Assembly: GCA_013288825.1 (NCBI GenBank)
Contig: JABDBC010000012.1
Location: 1-46,358 of the forward strand
Length of the DNA stretch: 46,358 nt
Reading direction: 5' to 3'
Source: Chlamydiota bacterium
Lineage (GTDB): Bacteria; Chlamydiota; Chlamydiia; Chlamydiales; Parachlamydiaceae
Shown here: one piece after another, positions 1 through 7,181 of the stretch
Layout: every line of letters starts with the position of its first letter
Numbering within the stretch: position 1 is the stretch's first letter
Program-made: the position numbers and the translations under genes
The notes under the pieces: model-generated
Told to the model about the DNA's origin: nothing
What the model saw: the letters and a program-made list of their open reading frames with translations, nothing else
The model's database searches: none

Positions 1-16
1 ATCCTGTTACTTTTCT
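1..16. repeat. Right-end fragment of palindromic element family B
   Basis: The first bases read atcctgttacttttct, matching the right end of the full element B copies at 15.4, 20.9 and 23.9 kb. The rest of this copy would lie upstream of the window. The remaining bases to the hemW stop (about 17-131) hold no gene I can support; there is only a short ccctccggcaggg hairpin and a T-run near 113-120. Confidence 0.55.
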
Positions 17-131
17 ACTCCTAAATAACTCAAGTTATTTTTCAAAAGAACCGGAGTATGTCAAAGACGAACCCACTCTATTGCCCCTCCGGCAGGGAGC
101 TTTGCGTTTAATTTTTTTTCAAGTTTGAGGC

Positions 132-1247
132 TTACACAAGCTCGGAGGCCACACTGTCGTAAAACAAAACACCTCTCTCCGTTAACTTAATCACACTCTC
201 ACTCCAACTCAAATAGCCTTCATCACAACATTCTCGCAACGTATTTTTAATTTCTTCATTCAGCGCTCCATGCTGCACTTGAAATTGCTCCAAATCGACT
301 CCATGCATAAGTCGTAGATTCACAGCAAGGAGCTCTCGCACCTTTTTGTCAGGCGACAACTCCTCTTCAAAATCGATCGGCAGTTGTCCCTGAAACAACA
401 TTTCACTATATTGCTGGAGATTTGCAACATTTCTGAAACGACGCCCCTCCCAATAACTAAAGGCCGAGGGACCCAATCCCAGAAAAGGTCTTCCAATCCA
501 ATAACCAATGTTGTGATTCGAATGACGGTTTTCTTTGGCGAAGGCTGAAATCTCATATTGATGAAATCCAGCCTTTGTGAGGTGATCTCGAGCCATTTGA
601 TACATAGAGAGGCTCATCTCGCCATCTGGCATCTGCGTCTCGATAGTTTTCTTATATTTGAAAAATGTCGTGTTGGGCTCAATCGTCAAATTGTAGAGAG
701 ATATATGGGTGAGTGGCAGGTCCTTTACTGACTTAAGAGTTGATTCCCAAATGGTAAGATTTTGTGTGGGCAAGTCGTACATTAGATCGGCTGATATGTT
801 TGTAATTCCCGCTTCGAATGTGCTGTGGATAGCCTCTTGGGCTTTGTCAGCATTGTGAGTTCTGTTCAGCTTAAGCAGAAGGGTGTCGTCTAATGTCTGT
901 ACTCCGATGCTGACTCGGTTGATGCCGGCAGCAGCGTAAGCCTTCATGAGATCGATAGTGACATTTTCGGGGTTTGCTTCCAGGGTGATTTCAATGTCAT
1001 GAAGTCTATTGGGAATCCAACTCAGAATTGTAGCTATAGCCTCAGGACCTATTAAGGCAGGTGTACCGCCTCCAAAATAGATCGATACAATCTTCTGACC
1101 TCGGATTTGCGGCTCAATCAATTGAAATTCAAGTGACAGACTTTCCAGGAACTTTTGTTTGAGAGGCTCCTTATCGGGAAGAATATAGAAGTTGCAATAG
1201 GCACATTTGCGCGTGCAGAAAGGGATGTGAAAGTATAGTGAGATCAA
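132..1247 (-). CDS. hemW: HemW-like radical SAM protein
   Basis: A 371-residue radical SAM protein of the HemW/HemN family. The N-terminus runs straight into FHIPFCTRKCAYCNF, so C11, C15 and C18 form the CxxxCxxC cluster ligand motif. The residue after the next position is Phe (CxF), the HemW pattern, rather than the extra Cys of true HemN oxidases. The downstream YFGGGTPALI motif is the glycine-rich SAM-binding stretch. In the family, HemW is a heme chaperone rather than a coproporphyrinogen oxidase, although chlamydial copies are often labelled hemN. Length is normal (E. coli HemW is 378 aa). The start is TTG; an in-frame stop lies just upstream and no better start exists. It begins 23 bases after the stop of the next gene on the same strand, so the two are probably cotranscribed. 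Confidence 0.9.
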   Translation of the reverse strand: MISLYFHIPFCTRKCAYCNFYILPDKEPLKQKFLESLSLEFQLIEPQIRGQKIVSIYFGGGTPALIGPEAIATILSWIPNRLHDIEITLEANPENVTIDLMKAYAAAGINRVSIGVQTLDDTLLLKLNRTHNADKAQEAIHSTFEAGITNISADLMYDLPTQNLTIWESTLKSVKDLPLTHISLYNLTIEPNTTFFKYKKTIETQMPDGEMSLSMYQMARDHLTKAGFHQYEISAFAKENRHSNHNIGYWIGRPFLGLGPSAFSYWEGRRFRNVANLQQYSEMLFQGQLPIDFEEELSPDKKVRELLAVNLRLMHGVDLEQFQVQHGALNEEIKNTLRECCDEGYLSWSESVIKLTERGVLFYDSVASELV

Positions 1248-1270
1248 ATTCTTAATTGCCGTTTACCATT

Positions 1271-1747
1271 CTACCATTCGTCAGCATCGGGGTCCATGAT
1301 ACCACCACGACGCCATCGATTGCGATCGCTGAAAGGTGATTCTTCCTCTTCTTCAGCCCCGCGTTCATCTTCTTGATGCTCCCCTTCCTCCTCATCGCGT
1401 TCGCCGGCAATAGATGTTTCAGCATCGGCGGCTTCTGTTTCCATGTCGAGGCCAGTTTCAGTAAAACCTGCTGTTTCTCCGATATCGATATCTGGGATTG
1501 TCGGCATTTCAGTATAACCAGGACGCACTGCAGGTCTTTTAGGTGTGACGTATTCTTCGGCATCGCCACTTTCTTTCAGGAAATGGAGTCTTTCTTTTTC
1601 TTCTTCGATCTTAGAACGAATGACGACGATCTCGTCTTTGTGTTTTTCAATGTCTTTTTTGGGGACAAGACCCATCTTCAGCCATTGCTGAAGGTCATTT
1701 AGCTCGCCCTCGAGCTTTTTTAATCTTTCACTTTTGATATGTCTCAT
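1271..1747 (-). CDS. Small acidic coiled-coil protein, unrecognised
   Basis: A 158-residue protein. Residues 1-60 are charged and heptad-like (RLKKLEGELNDLQQWLKM, then IEKHKDEIVVIRSKIEEEKE), predicting a short coiled coil. Residues 75-158 are very acidic and low in complexity, ending DPDADEW. There is no signal peptide or membrane segment. An ATG start at 1747 is preceded by a purine-rich stretch (aagagagag) at good spacing. It sits directly upstream of hemW on the same strand. In Chlamydia trachomatis a small hypothetical protein (CT053) also neighbours a hemN-type gene (CT052), so this may be its counterpart; that is positional inference from memory, not an alignment. The function is unknown. 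Confidence 0.7.
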   Translation of the reverse strand: MRHIKSERLKKLEGELNDLQQWLKMGLVPKKDIEKHKDEIVVIRSKIEEEKERLHFLKESGDAEEYVTPKRPAVRPGYTEMPTIPDIDIGETAGFTETGLDMETEAADAETSIAGERDEEEGEHQEDERGAEEEEESPFSDRNRWRRGGIMDPDADEW

Positions 1748-1877
1748 GGAAACTCTCTCTTAAAATACCCCAAAGGCTTACATTAGCGCGTACTTATATT
1801 ATATCCCCTCTTTTATTTGCAACACTTTTATTAATCAAGAAATTTCTTACCATCAGGAGGGAAGAATTTATAAAGAA

Positions 1878-1920
1878 GTGCCGGCCCTCCGGGACATATT
1901 ATTGATTGGCAGTTACGAGT
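1878..1920. repeat. Fragment of palindromic element family A
   Basis: The sequence agtgccggccctccgggac followed by attggcagttac matches the left end of the full A elements (for example 19141 and 6691). It then diverges, so it looks like a decayed or half copy directly beside element D. Confidence 0.6.
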
Positions 1921-1947
1921 ACGGCTACATTTGGTTGGATTGCTTTC

Positions 1948-2233
1948 TCATTTTTGTTCTTTTTTCTCTCATTTTGTAGCCCACACCCAAGGTTTTCGCG
2001 AGCCTGCGAGCCAAAACCGCAGGTGTGGGAACCGGTAAGGTCCAAATTAACCAGGGACTGGTTCTTCTTTCTTCTCCATTTTAATTACATGCTTGGTTGA
2101 AAAAAGGAAAAAAAGGAAGAACCAGTCCCTGGTTGAGATGCGGTTTTCATGATTCCCACACCTGCGGTTTTCGCTCGCAGGCTCGCGAAACCTTGGTGTG
2201 GGCTACAAAATGAGAATAAAAAGAACAAAAATG
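1948..2233. repeat. Long inverted repeat, family D
   Basis: The left arm (about 1948-2081) and right arm (about 2098-2233) are near-perfect reverse complements around a short loop. Diagnostic pieces are cccacacctgcggttttcgc and aaccagtccctggtt on the right arm, matched by gcgagccaaaaccgcaggtg on the left. A single right-type arm recurs at 44433-44565. It fills the gap between the acidic gene and the first array paralogue together with the A fragment; no gene is supported here. Confidence 0.8.
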
Positions 2234-2385
2234 ATATTACTTCTGCAAGAATCTCTAAGGGACTTAAGTGCATGTCCTTTGTCCTTTGTCCTTTATCTCC
2301 TTTCTCATTATTGAAATTAATTATTGAAACTAATTGCATAATATGTAAAAATGAATCCAACTTTAATCTTTTTAAATTGGTTTTT

Positions 2386-2799
2386 ATGTCAGCAATAAAC
2401 ACATCACCATCAATTACATTACCTTTAGTGGTTCCACCTGAATTAAAAAAACATGTCAAATTAGCTTTCTTACTTCCAGCCAAAAACATCTTATCACACC
2501 GTTTTTCTGGAGAACATGCCAACGTCATAGATTGTAAACGCGGCAGCCTAAACGTCGGTAAAATCGAGAAAGAAAACCGTAGCAGGTGCTATAAAGTTGG
2601 TTGTGGAGTACTCAAAGTGCTTGCTTGGTTGACAGTGATTATTCCTCTTATAGCATTTATAGCTGTCAAAATTTTTCATTGTTACAACAAAGTTGACAAC
2701 AAAAAGCCTGAGGTTGGTGGTGCTGAGAGCCTAAAAGCGAAAATTAAAAACAGGAAACCTAGAGGAAAGAAAAAAGTAACAAGTAGTCCAGAAGCCTAA
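2386..2799 (+). CDS. Array paralogue 1 (short): N-domain plus membrane helix
   Basis: A 137-residue member of a five-gene paralogous family in this window. The start at ATG 2386 (MSAINTSPSIT) is chosen because paralogues begin with the same MS-plus-Ser/Pro/Leu pattern; the open frame upstream runs through inverted repeat D and is not coding. Residues 1-75 match the family N-terminal domain (LPL, then FSGEHANVIDC). Residues 78-99 are the conserved membrane helix (LKVLAWLTVIIPLIAFIAVK). After the helix there is only a ~35-residue Lys/Arg-rich tail (KNRKPRGKKKV), so this copy lacks the coiled coil of its siblings. The ribosome binding site is weak. It may be a truncated or minimal family member; its function is unknown. 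Confidence 0.7.
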   Translation: MSAINTSPSITLPLVVPPELKKHVKLAFLLPAKNILSHRFSGEHANVIDCKRGSLNVGKIEKENRSRCYKVGCGVLKVLAWLTVIIPLIAFIAVKIFHCYNKVDNKKPEVGGAESLKAKIKNRKPRGKKKVTSSPEA

Positions 2800-2908
2800 C
2801 GCATTCAACAGTAGATCACTCATATTACTTATATAATTTGATTTTAATCATTATCTATTGTAATATTACAATTCAATTTAACTATTTTTTTTACTTAAAG
2901 GAAATTTT

Positions 2909-3571
2909 GTGCAAACAACAGCCGTATCACCCTTTCCAGCATTTAACTTGCCCCTAGAGATAGATAAGAGCGTGGAGGGTGAAGTGAAATCAGCTTGGCT
3001 TCGCCATGCCAAGCGTTTTTTCAATTTGTCCGGAGACCACGCAAGAATTACCGGAATTACTGGCCCACAGACTAAATGTCTTCTTGTCAGTAGCGCTATA
3101 AAAGGGGATAGTAGTAAATGTTCCAAAATCTTTTGGGGAACTCTGAAAGTTGTTGGGTGGATGACGATTATTTTGCCCTTGATTGCGTATATAGCAATCC
3201 AAATTTTTCATTCTCTTAATCCCATGCTGAATGAGGATAGTAGGGTTGCGCGCCTTGTAGTAGACACTGAACCAAAAATGAAGAGATTAGAGGATGAAGT
3301 GCAAAAATTGAATAAAGAGAAAGGTGAAATGGAGGCTAAACACGATAAAGCTATCGGATTCCGTCTTGCAAGAGAAAGAGAACTTGGCGGTCGTTTGAAT
3401 AAAAATTCACACGAGTTTAGAAAAAAAGAAGAGGCACAGGAACAGGAAGTTAAGCATAAGAACCAGCAAATAGAAACACTAAGTCGTGAAAATACCGATT
3501 TGGCAAAACGATTAAGAGAGGCGGAGCAAAGAGCACTCCCCACACCATTAGCTGGTGGAGCAGGCTTGTGA
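2909..3571 (+). CDS. Array paralogue 2: membrane helix plus coiled coil
   Basis: A 220-residue family member. The GTG start is supported by the upstream context acttaaaggaaattttGTG, which aligns with acttaaaggagatttttttATG before paralogue 3, including the AAGGA ribosome binding site. Residues 1-75 are the N-domain (AWLRHAKRFF, then LSGDHARITG). Residues 79-101 are the membrane helix LKVVGWMTIILPLIAYIAIQ, followed by IFHSLNPMLNE. Residues 115-210 form a charged coiled coil (LEDEVQKLNKEKGEMEAKHD). The last codons and the TGA stop lie inside the left arm of inverted repeat E. The function is unknown; a membrane-anchored coiled-coil protein is a fair structural description. Confidence 0.8.
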   Translation: MQTTAVSPFPAFNLPLEIDKSVEGEVKSAWLRHAKRFFNLSGDHARITGITGPQTKCLLVSSAIKGDSSKCSKIFWGTLKVVGWMTIILPLIAYIAIQIFHSLNPMLNEDSRVARLVVDTEPKMKRLEDEVQKLNKEKGEMEAKHDKAIGFRLARERELGGRLNKNSHEFRKKEEAQEQEVKHKNQQIETLSRENTDLAKRLREAEQRALPTPLAGGAGL

Positions 3572-3931
3572 TTTGTAATTTGGGCTAAAACAGAGGTTAA
3601 ATATAAAGTGTGCCCAAATTGCAAATCGCATGCCTGAACCCTATTCTTTCACAACAAATTGCAAATCGCATGCCTGAACCCTATTCTGAACCCGATTCTC
3701 TCACAATTCTCACCAAGGACGTTACTTGTGTTTGAATTTGTTCTGTCCTGGTGATTCAAAGGCTCCTGATTATAAGACTCAAGGATCAAATTCAGGCTTA
3801 TGCAAGGATTGGATTCTGGCATGCGATTTGCAATTTTGTTGTGAAAGAATAGGGTTCAGGCATGCGATTTGCAATTTGGGCACACTTTATATTTAACCTC
3901 TGTTTCAGCCCAAATTACAAATCACAAGCCA
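3564..3931. repeat. Long inverted repeat, family E, with internal direct repeats
   Basis: The left arm (3564-3678) starts gcttgtgatttgtaatttgg and the right arm (3822-3931) ends with its reverse complement. The loop is about 140 bases. Inside the left arm attgcaaatcgcatgcctga occurs twice in tandem, and derived copies continue to about 4010 (caaatcacaagctagacccc). The stop codon of paralogue 2 lies in the left arm. Bases 3932-4183 hold degenerate copies, then an AT-rich leader for the next gene. Confidence 0.8.
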
Positions 3932-4183
3932 GACCCCGATTCTTTCACAACAAATTGCAAATCACAAGCTAGACCCCAATCCTCGCATGCCTGAACGCGA
4001 TTCTTTCGACCCTCCGAGCCTGCGAGAAAGCCCATACACATTTGCTATGACCTCGAAATGAGATTAACTAACTCGATAAATGAAGAAAGTTAAAATTGTG
4101 TAAAACATTCGTTGTTTTTAATCATTCATTACAATAATATTGTATTTCAATTTAACTAATTTTTACTTAAAGGAGATTTTTTT

Positions 4184-5377
4184 ATGTCAACAGCAGCAGA
4201 ATCCGTACCATCCCCAAATGAAATATTTCCAGCAGTCTTCCCTCCAATAAGTCCTGGATTCACAATGCCCTTACACATAAAGCCAAACATGATTAATAGG
4301 GATCAAATTAAATCAGCGTGGGCTCTTAATTTCATCCCCTTTTTATCTTCCGATTTCAATGGGAGACATGCAGAAATTACAAAGCTTGAGAACGACATTG
4401 TTTTCGTTAGCGTTGAAAAACAAAATGATGGGCGTGGGACATGTTCTAAATATTTCTGGGGAACGCTAAAAGTTGTTGGATGGATGACCTTAATTTTACC
4501 TCTGATTGCCTATATAGCTGTCAAAATTTTCCGTGAGCGTAACCAGCTTGTCAACGAAGGAAGTCGTTTGACTTTGGGTGCTACTGAAGCTATGACTGCA
4601 ATAAATGAAAGAAATGCAATAACGAGAGAAAAAAACGAACTGGCTGCAGCAAATGACAAATTGGCAGCTGAATTAAAAGCACTAAGAGAGTCTATCGGCA
4701 GTCAACCTGAAGCAAAAAGAGAATCTGAAGAAAAATCTGACAAAGCCAAAAGCAGCAAATTGATTGATGGTTACAAAGAAGTAAATATACGCACTGCTCG
4801 AAGATTAGCAGCGCGAGATGTAAGTCTTAAAGAGGCGAATCAAAAAATAAGCGCCCAGCATCAACGAATAGTCACATTAGAAGCACAATTAGGCTTGGGA
4901 ATACCCCCAGCGAGTGCCAGCGGAGTCTCACCTGCAAAGACCCCTGCAGCACCCCCACGGGTTACTCTCTCACAATTGGAAACTCTTGAAGCAGAAATAA
5001 AGATCTTAAAAGATGGAAAGAGCATTGACGAACGTGCTTTGAAGGAGTTGAGAGAGCAATTATCTCAGCAAGCAAAGATATTAACAGAGCAAGCAAAGCA
5101 ATTACAAGAACTCGCCCCACATGCTCCAAGCTCTTCTTCAGGTAGTGGTGGTGGAGCATCGGCTGGAAGTGGTGCTAGCACACATGCAACAGTTGCTGAG
5201 GAACAGGAATTTCGCAAAAAAATAATAAGAGAGCAAATGCAATATTTTTCAGCTGTAGAAATAAATGAACTTTGGCTTAGTGCAGCAAGCTCTTCTTCAG
5301 GTAGTGGTGGTGGAGCATCGGCTGGAAGTGGTGCTAGCACACATGCAACAGTTGCAAGCACATCATCAGGTAGTTAG
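4184..5377 (+). CDS. Array paralogue 3: membrane helix, coiled coil, Ser/Gly repeats
   Basis: A 397-residue family member with a strong ribosome binding site (aaaggagattttttt before ATG). Residues 1-90 are the N-domain (FNGRHAEITKLEND). Residues 99-119 are the membrane helix (LKVVGWMTLILPLIAYIAVK). The rest is Ala/Lys/Glu-rich coiled coil with Pro/Ala linkers. The C-terminus contains two identical Ser/Gly-rich stretches (SSSGSGGGASAGSGASTHAT), encoded by exact 70-bp direct repeats, and ends with a third partial one (STSSGS). A clear intrinsic terminator follows at 5426. The function is unknown. The repeats suggest recent slippage or recombination. Confidence 0.85.
   Translation: MSTAAESVPSPNEIFPAVFPPISPGFTMPLHIKPNMINRDQIKSAWALNFIPFLSSDFNGRHAEITKLENDIVFVSVEKQNDGRGTCSKYFWGTLKVVGWMTLILPLIAYIAVKIFRERNQLVNEGSRLTLGATEAMTAINERNAITREKNELAAANDKLAAELKALRESIGSQPEAKRESEEKSDKAKSSKLIDGYKEVNIRTARRLAARDVSLKEANQKISAQHQRIVTLEAQLGLGIPPASASGVSPAKTPAAPPRVTLSQLETLEAEIKILKDGKSIDERALKELREQLSQQAKILTEQAKQLQELAPHAPSSSSGSGGGASAGSGASTHATVAEEQEFRKKIIREQMQYFSAVEINELWLSAASSSSGSGGGASAGSGASTHATVASTSSGS
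5127..5196 (+). repeat. 70-bp exact direct repeat, copy 1, inside paralogue 3
   Basis: It begins caagctcttcttcaggtag and ends gcaacagttgc. The same 70 bases recur unchanged at 5286-5355. The spacing is 159 bases, a multiple of three, so both copies read in the same frame. Confidence 0.9.
5286..5355 (+). repeat. 70-bp exact direct repeat, copy 2, inside paralogue 3
   Basis: Identical over 70 bases to 5127-5196. It encodes the second Ser/Gly-rich tract close to the C-terminus of paralogue 3. Confidence 0.9.
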
Positions 5378-5425
5378 AAATCAAAGCATCATAAAGAGTG
5401 TGATTTCAAGCTCACACATTCTCGC

Positions 5426-5460
5426 AAGGGCGGGGCTCTGCACCGCCCTTTGCTTTTTTA
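5426..5460 (+). terminator. Intrinsic terminator after paralogue 3
   Basis: The stem aagggcgg / ccgccctt encloses a ggctctgca loop and is followed by tgctttttta. It lies 50 bases after the stop codon of paralogue 3 and separates it from paralogue 4, which therefore probably has its own promoter. Confidence 0.8.
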
Positions 5461-5631
5461 TTGCGTTCATATTACCCAGACTTTACTTAGTTCTGACTTT
5501 GGTATAGATTGGTATAGAATAGGTTGGCTTTAGGCTTCACTCTCGGAGGGAACAATAACAATAGCACAATAAAATTCTGCCCTTCCTTTCAAACAAATGA
5601 ATTCTTTTTAACGAATATTTAAGAGTGTTTT

Positions 5632-6357
5632 ATGTCTACGACGATCTCATTACATCCTTCTGTTGGATTACCCTTACATATACTTCCTGAAGCGCAGAAA
5701 GATCACAAAGTTAGAGCTGCTTGGCTTCTTCCTTTTAAGGATTTTTTACATGTTTCCTCAAGTCACTGTGCTCAAATTACAAAGTTTCAAGATGGTCAGT
5801 TTTTTGTAAGCAACCCTCACGAAGTTCACAGAGGCAAGTCTTGTAAAAGGGCCTTTCTGATCACTTTGAAGGTGATTGGATGGATGACGATAATTTTACC
5901 GATTATTGCTTATATAGCAGCTAAGATTTTTGATTCTCTCAATCCAATGATCAATCAGGAAAATCCTATTGTTAAGAATCGAGTGGCGGAAATCACCCTT
6001 TGGGGGGCTCAGAAAGGGGAATTAGAGGAATCTCTACAGAAATCGAATGAAGAAATTGCAAAGCTAACTAAAGACAGCATTGCTCTAGCTGAAAGGCTTA
6101 TAGCCTCTCAGGCGATGGCTATAGACTTACACAAGGAAAAAGCGAGGCAAAAAGAAGAAGTTCTACATATACAACAAATGGCAAAAGAAAATAACCAACA
6201 TTATCAACGAATTATAGAAGAATCCCAGTCAAACACAAAACAATATAAAAAAGTCGAAGAGGTATTGGAATTACACAAACAAGAAAATCAAAAAGTGATG
6301 AAACAACTTCAATCAAAGAAAAAGAATTTGAAGAAGCTCAGCATGCCAGTCAACTGA
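5632..6357 (+). CDS. Array paralogue 4: membrane helix plus coiled coil, frameshifted
   Basis: A family member with intact N-domain (residues 1-75, LPLHILPEAQKDHKVRAAWL), membrane helix (81-101, LKVIGWMTIILPIIAYIAAK), IFDSLNPMINQE and a coiled coil to residue ~230. The frame then ends KKNLKKLSMPVN and stops. The -1 frame of the same stretch reads KEFEEAQHASQLKEAELSET and continues as a coiled coil to 6581. This looks like a one-base loss in the A-tract at 6319-6323, or a -1 recoding site (gaaaaag). The restored protein would be about 316 residues. The start at ATG 5632 has a modest aagag ribosome site. Confidence 0.75.
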   Translation: MSTTISLHPSVGLPLHILPEAQKDHKVRAAWLLPFKDFLHVSSSHCAQITKFQDGQFFVSNPHEVHRGKSCKRAFLITLKVIGWMTIILPIIAYIAAKIFDSLNPMINQENPIVKNRVAEITLWGAQKGELEESLQKSNEEIAKLTKDSIALAERLIASQAMAIDLHKEKARQKEEVLHIQQMAKENNQHYQRIIEESQSNTKQYKKVEEVLELHKQENQKVMKQLQSKKKNLKKLSMPVN

Positions 6358-6581
6358 AAGAAGCAGAATTATCTGAGACCATAGAAACAATGACTGAAAC
6401 GCAGCGGCAGATTGCGCATGAGAATATGGTTCTTAGAACAAAAGTGGCGGAATTGGAAACTCAAAAGTGCGAACTCGCAAAAAAACTAGAAGAAGCTGCA
6501 AAAAAACTAGAAGAAGCTGCAAAAAAATCACGTGTTCCCGTAGCCACAAGCCTACCGCGTATTTCAGCATCAGCGTTTTGA
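6321..6581 (+). pseudogene. Displaced C-terminal coiled coil of paralogue 4
   Basis: This continues paralogue 4 in the -1 frame from about 6321 to the stop at 6581. It reads as uninterrupted coiled coil (MVLRTKVAELETQKCELAKK) with a tandem 21-bp duplication giving KLEEAAKKLEEAAKK, then a short Ser/Pro tail (ATSLPRISASAF). An ATG at 6390 could start a separate 63-residue peptide, but no ribosome site supports it. Either it is a dead 3' end or it is read by frameshifting. Confidence 0.6.
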
Positions 6582-6646
6582 TTGCGAGTGCTAAACCTGA
6601 GAATATCAAGTCCAGAGCACAACGAAAGTAGGGTGTGGACATAATG

Positions 6647-6989
6647 AGGTAATTGCAGAAGTGCCAAACCATCAGGTCAAAGCTATTGGTTTGTGCCGGC
6701 CCTCCGGGACGGGATGTGTGGGTTGGCAGTTACCCAGGCTTCGCTTACCCCTCCGGGGAGCTTCAGCCTGGGCTATTACGTGAACAGGCCCTCCGGGCTG
6801 TATGCAGGAGCTTTTGTATGAAAATCACTTTTCACACTGCCCGGAGGGCTTTTATATAATAGCCCAGGCTGAAGCTCCCCGGAGGGGTGAGCGAAGCCTG
6901 GGTAACTGCCAACCAACACATCCCGTCCCGGAGGGCCGGCACAAACCAATAGCTTTGACTGATGATTTGGCACTTCAGCAATTACCTCT
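6647..6989. repeat. Palindromic element family A, copy 1, with outer arms
   Basis: The core at 6691-6946 starts ttgtgccggccctccgggac and ends with its reverse complement. Each arm contains nested hairpins (CCCAGGCT ... AGCCTGGG and CCCCTCCGGGG). An outer pair, gaggtaattgcagaagtgcc (about 6648) and ggcacttcagcaattacctc (about 6969), extends the palindrome. With the TAATGGAC cluster it fills the 600-base gap between paralogues 4 and 5. Confidence 0.85.
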
Positions 6990-7071
6990 AATGGACATGG
7001 ACGATAATGGACAATACAGTACGTCCATTATGGTCCATTACGGTCCACTACTGTCCATTATTGTCCATGTC
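6990..7071. repeat. TAATGGAC / GTCCATTA palindrome, copy 1
   Basis: Left-hand TGGAC units (atggacatggacgataatgg) face right-hand GTCCA units (gtccattattgtccatgtc) around acaatacagtac. Related clusters surround element A at 19.1-19.4 kb and follow the RHS remnant at 41.7 kb. Confidence 0.75.
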
Positions 7072-7181
7072 AATAAACAGATTAATACTGATATAACCAT
7101 TTCTCTCACAAAAAAATTGATTTTAATTGTGGACTGTTGTAAAATGGAAGTAATTAATTTTATTTCATGAGGAAAAATTTT

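Noticed and set aside
1373-1702. Phe/Cys-rich frame antisense to the acidic coiled-coil gene
   Set aside because: It is the mirror of Glu/Lys codons; the minus-strand gene has start, ribosome site and sensible composition.
2149-2385. N-terminal extension of array paralogue 1
   Set aside because: It runs through the right arm of inverted repeat D and is not present in the four paralogues, all of which start at the MS-type position or its equivalent.
6300-6360. Firm call of programmed -1 frameshifting in paralogue 4
   Set aside because: The slip site gaaaaag is only partly like known sites and no downstream stem was evident by eye; a base loss in the A-run is the simpler reading, so it stays as an open question.
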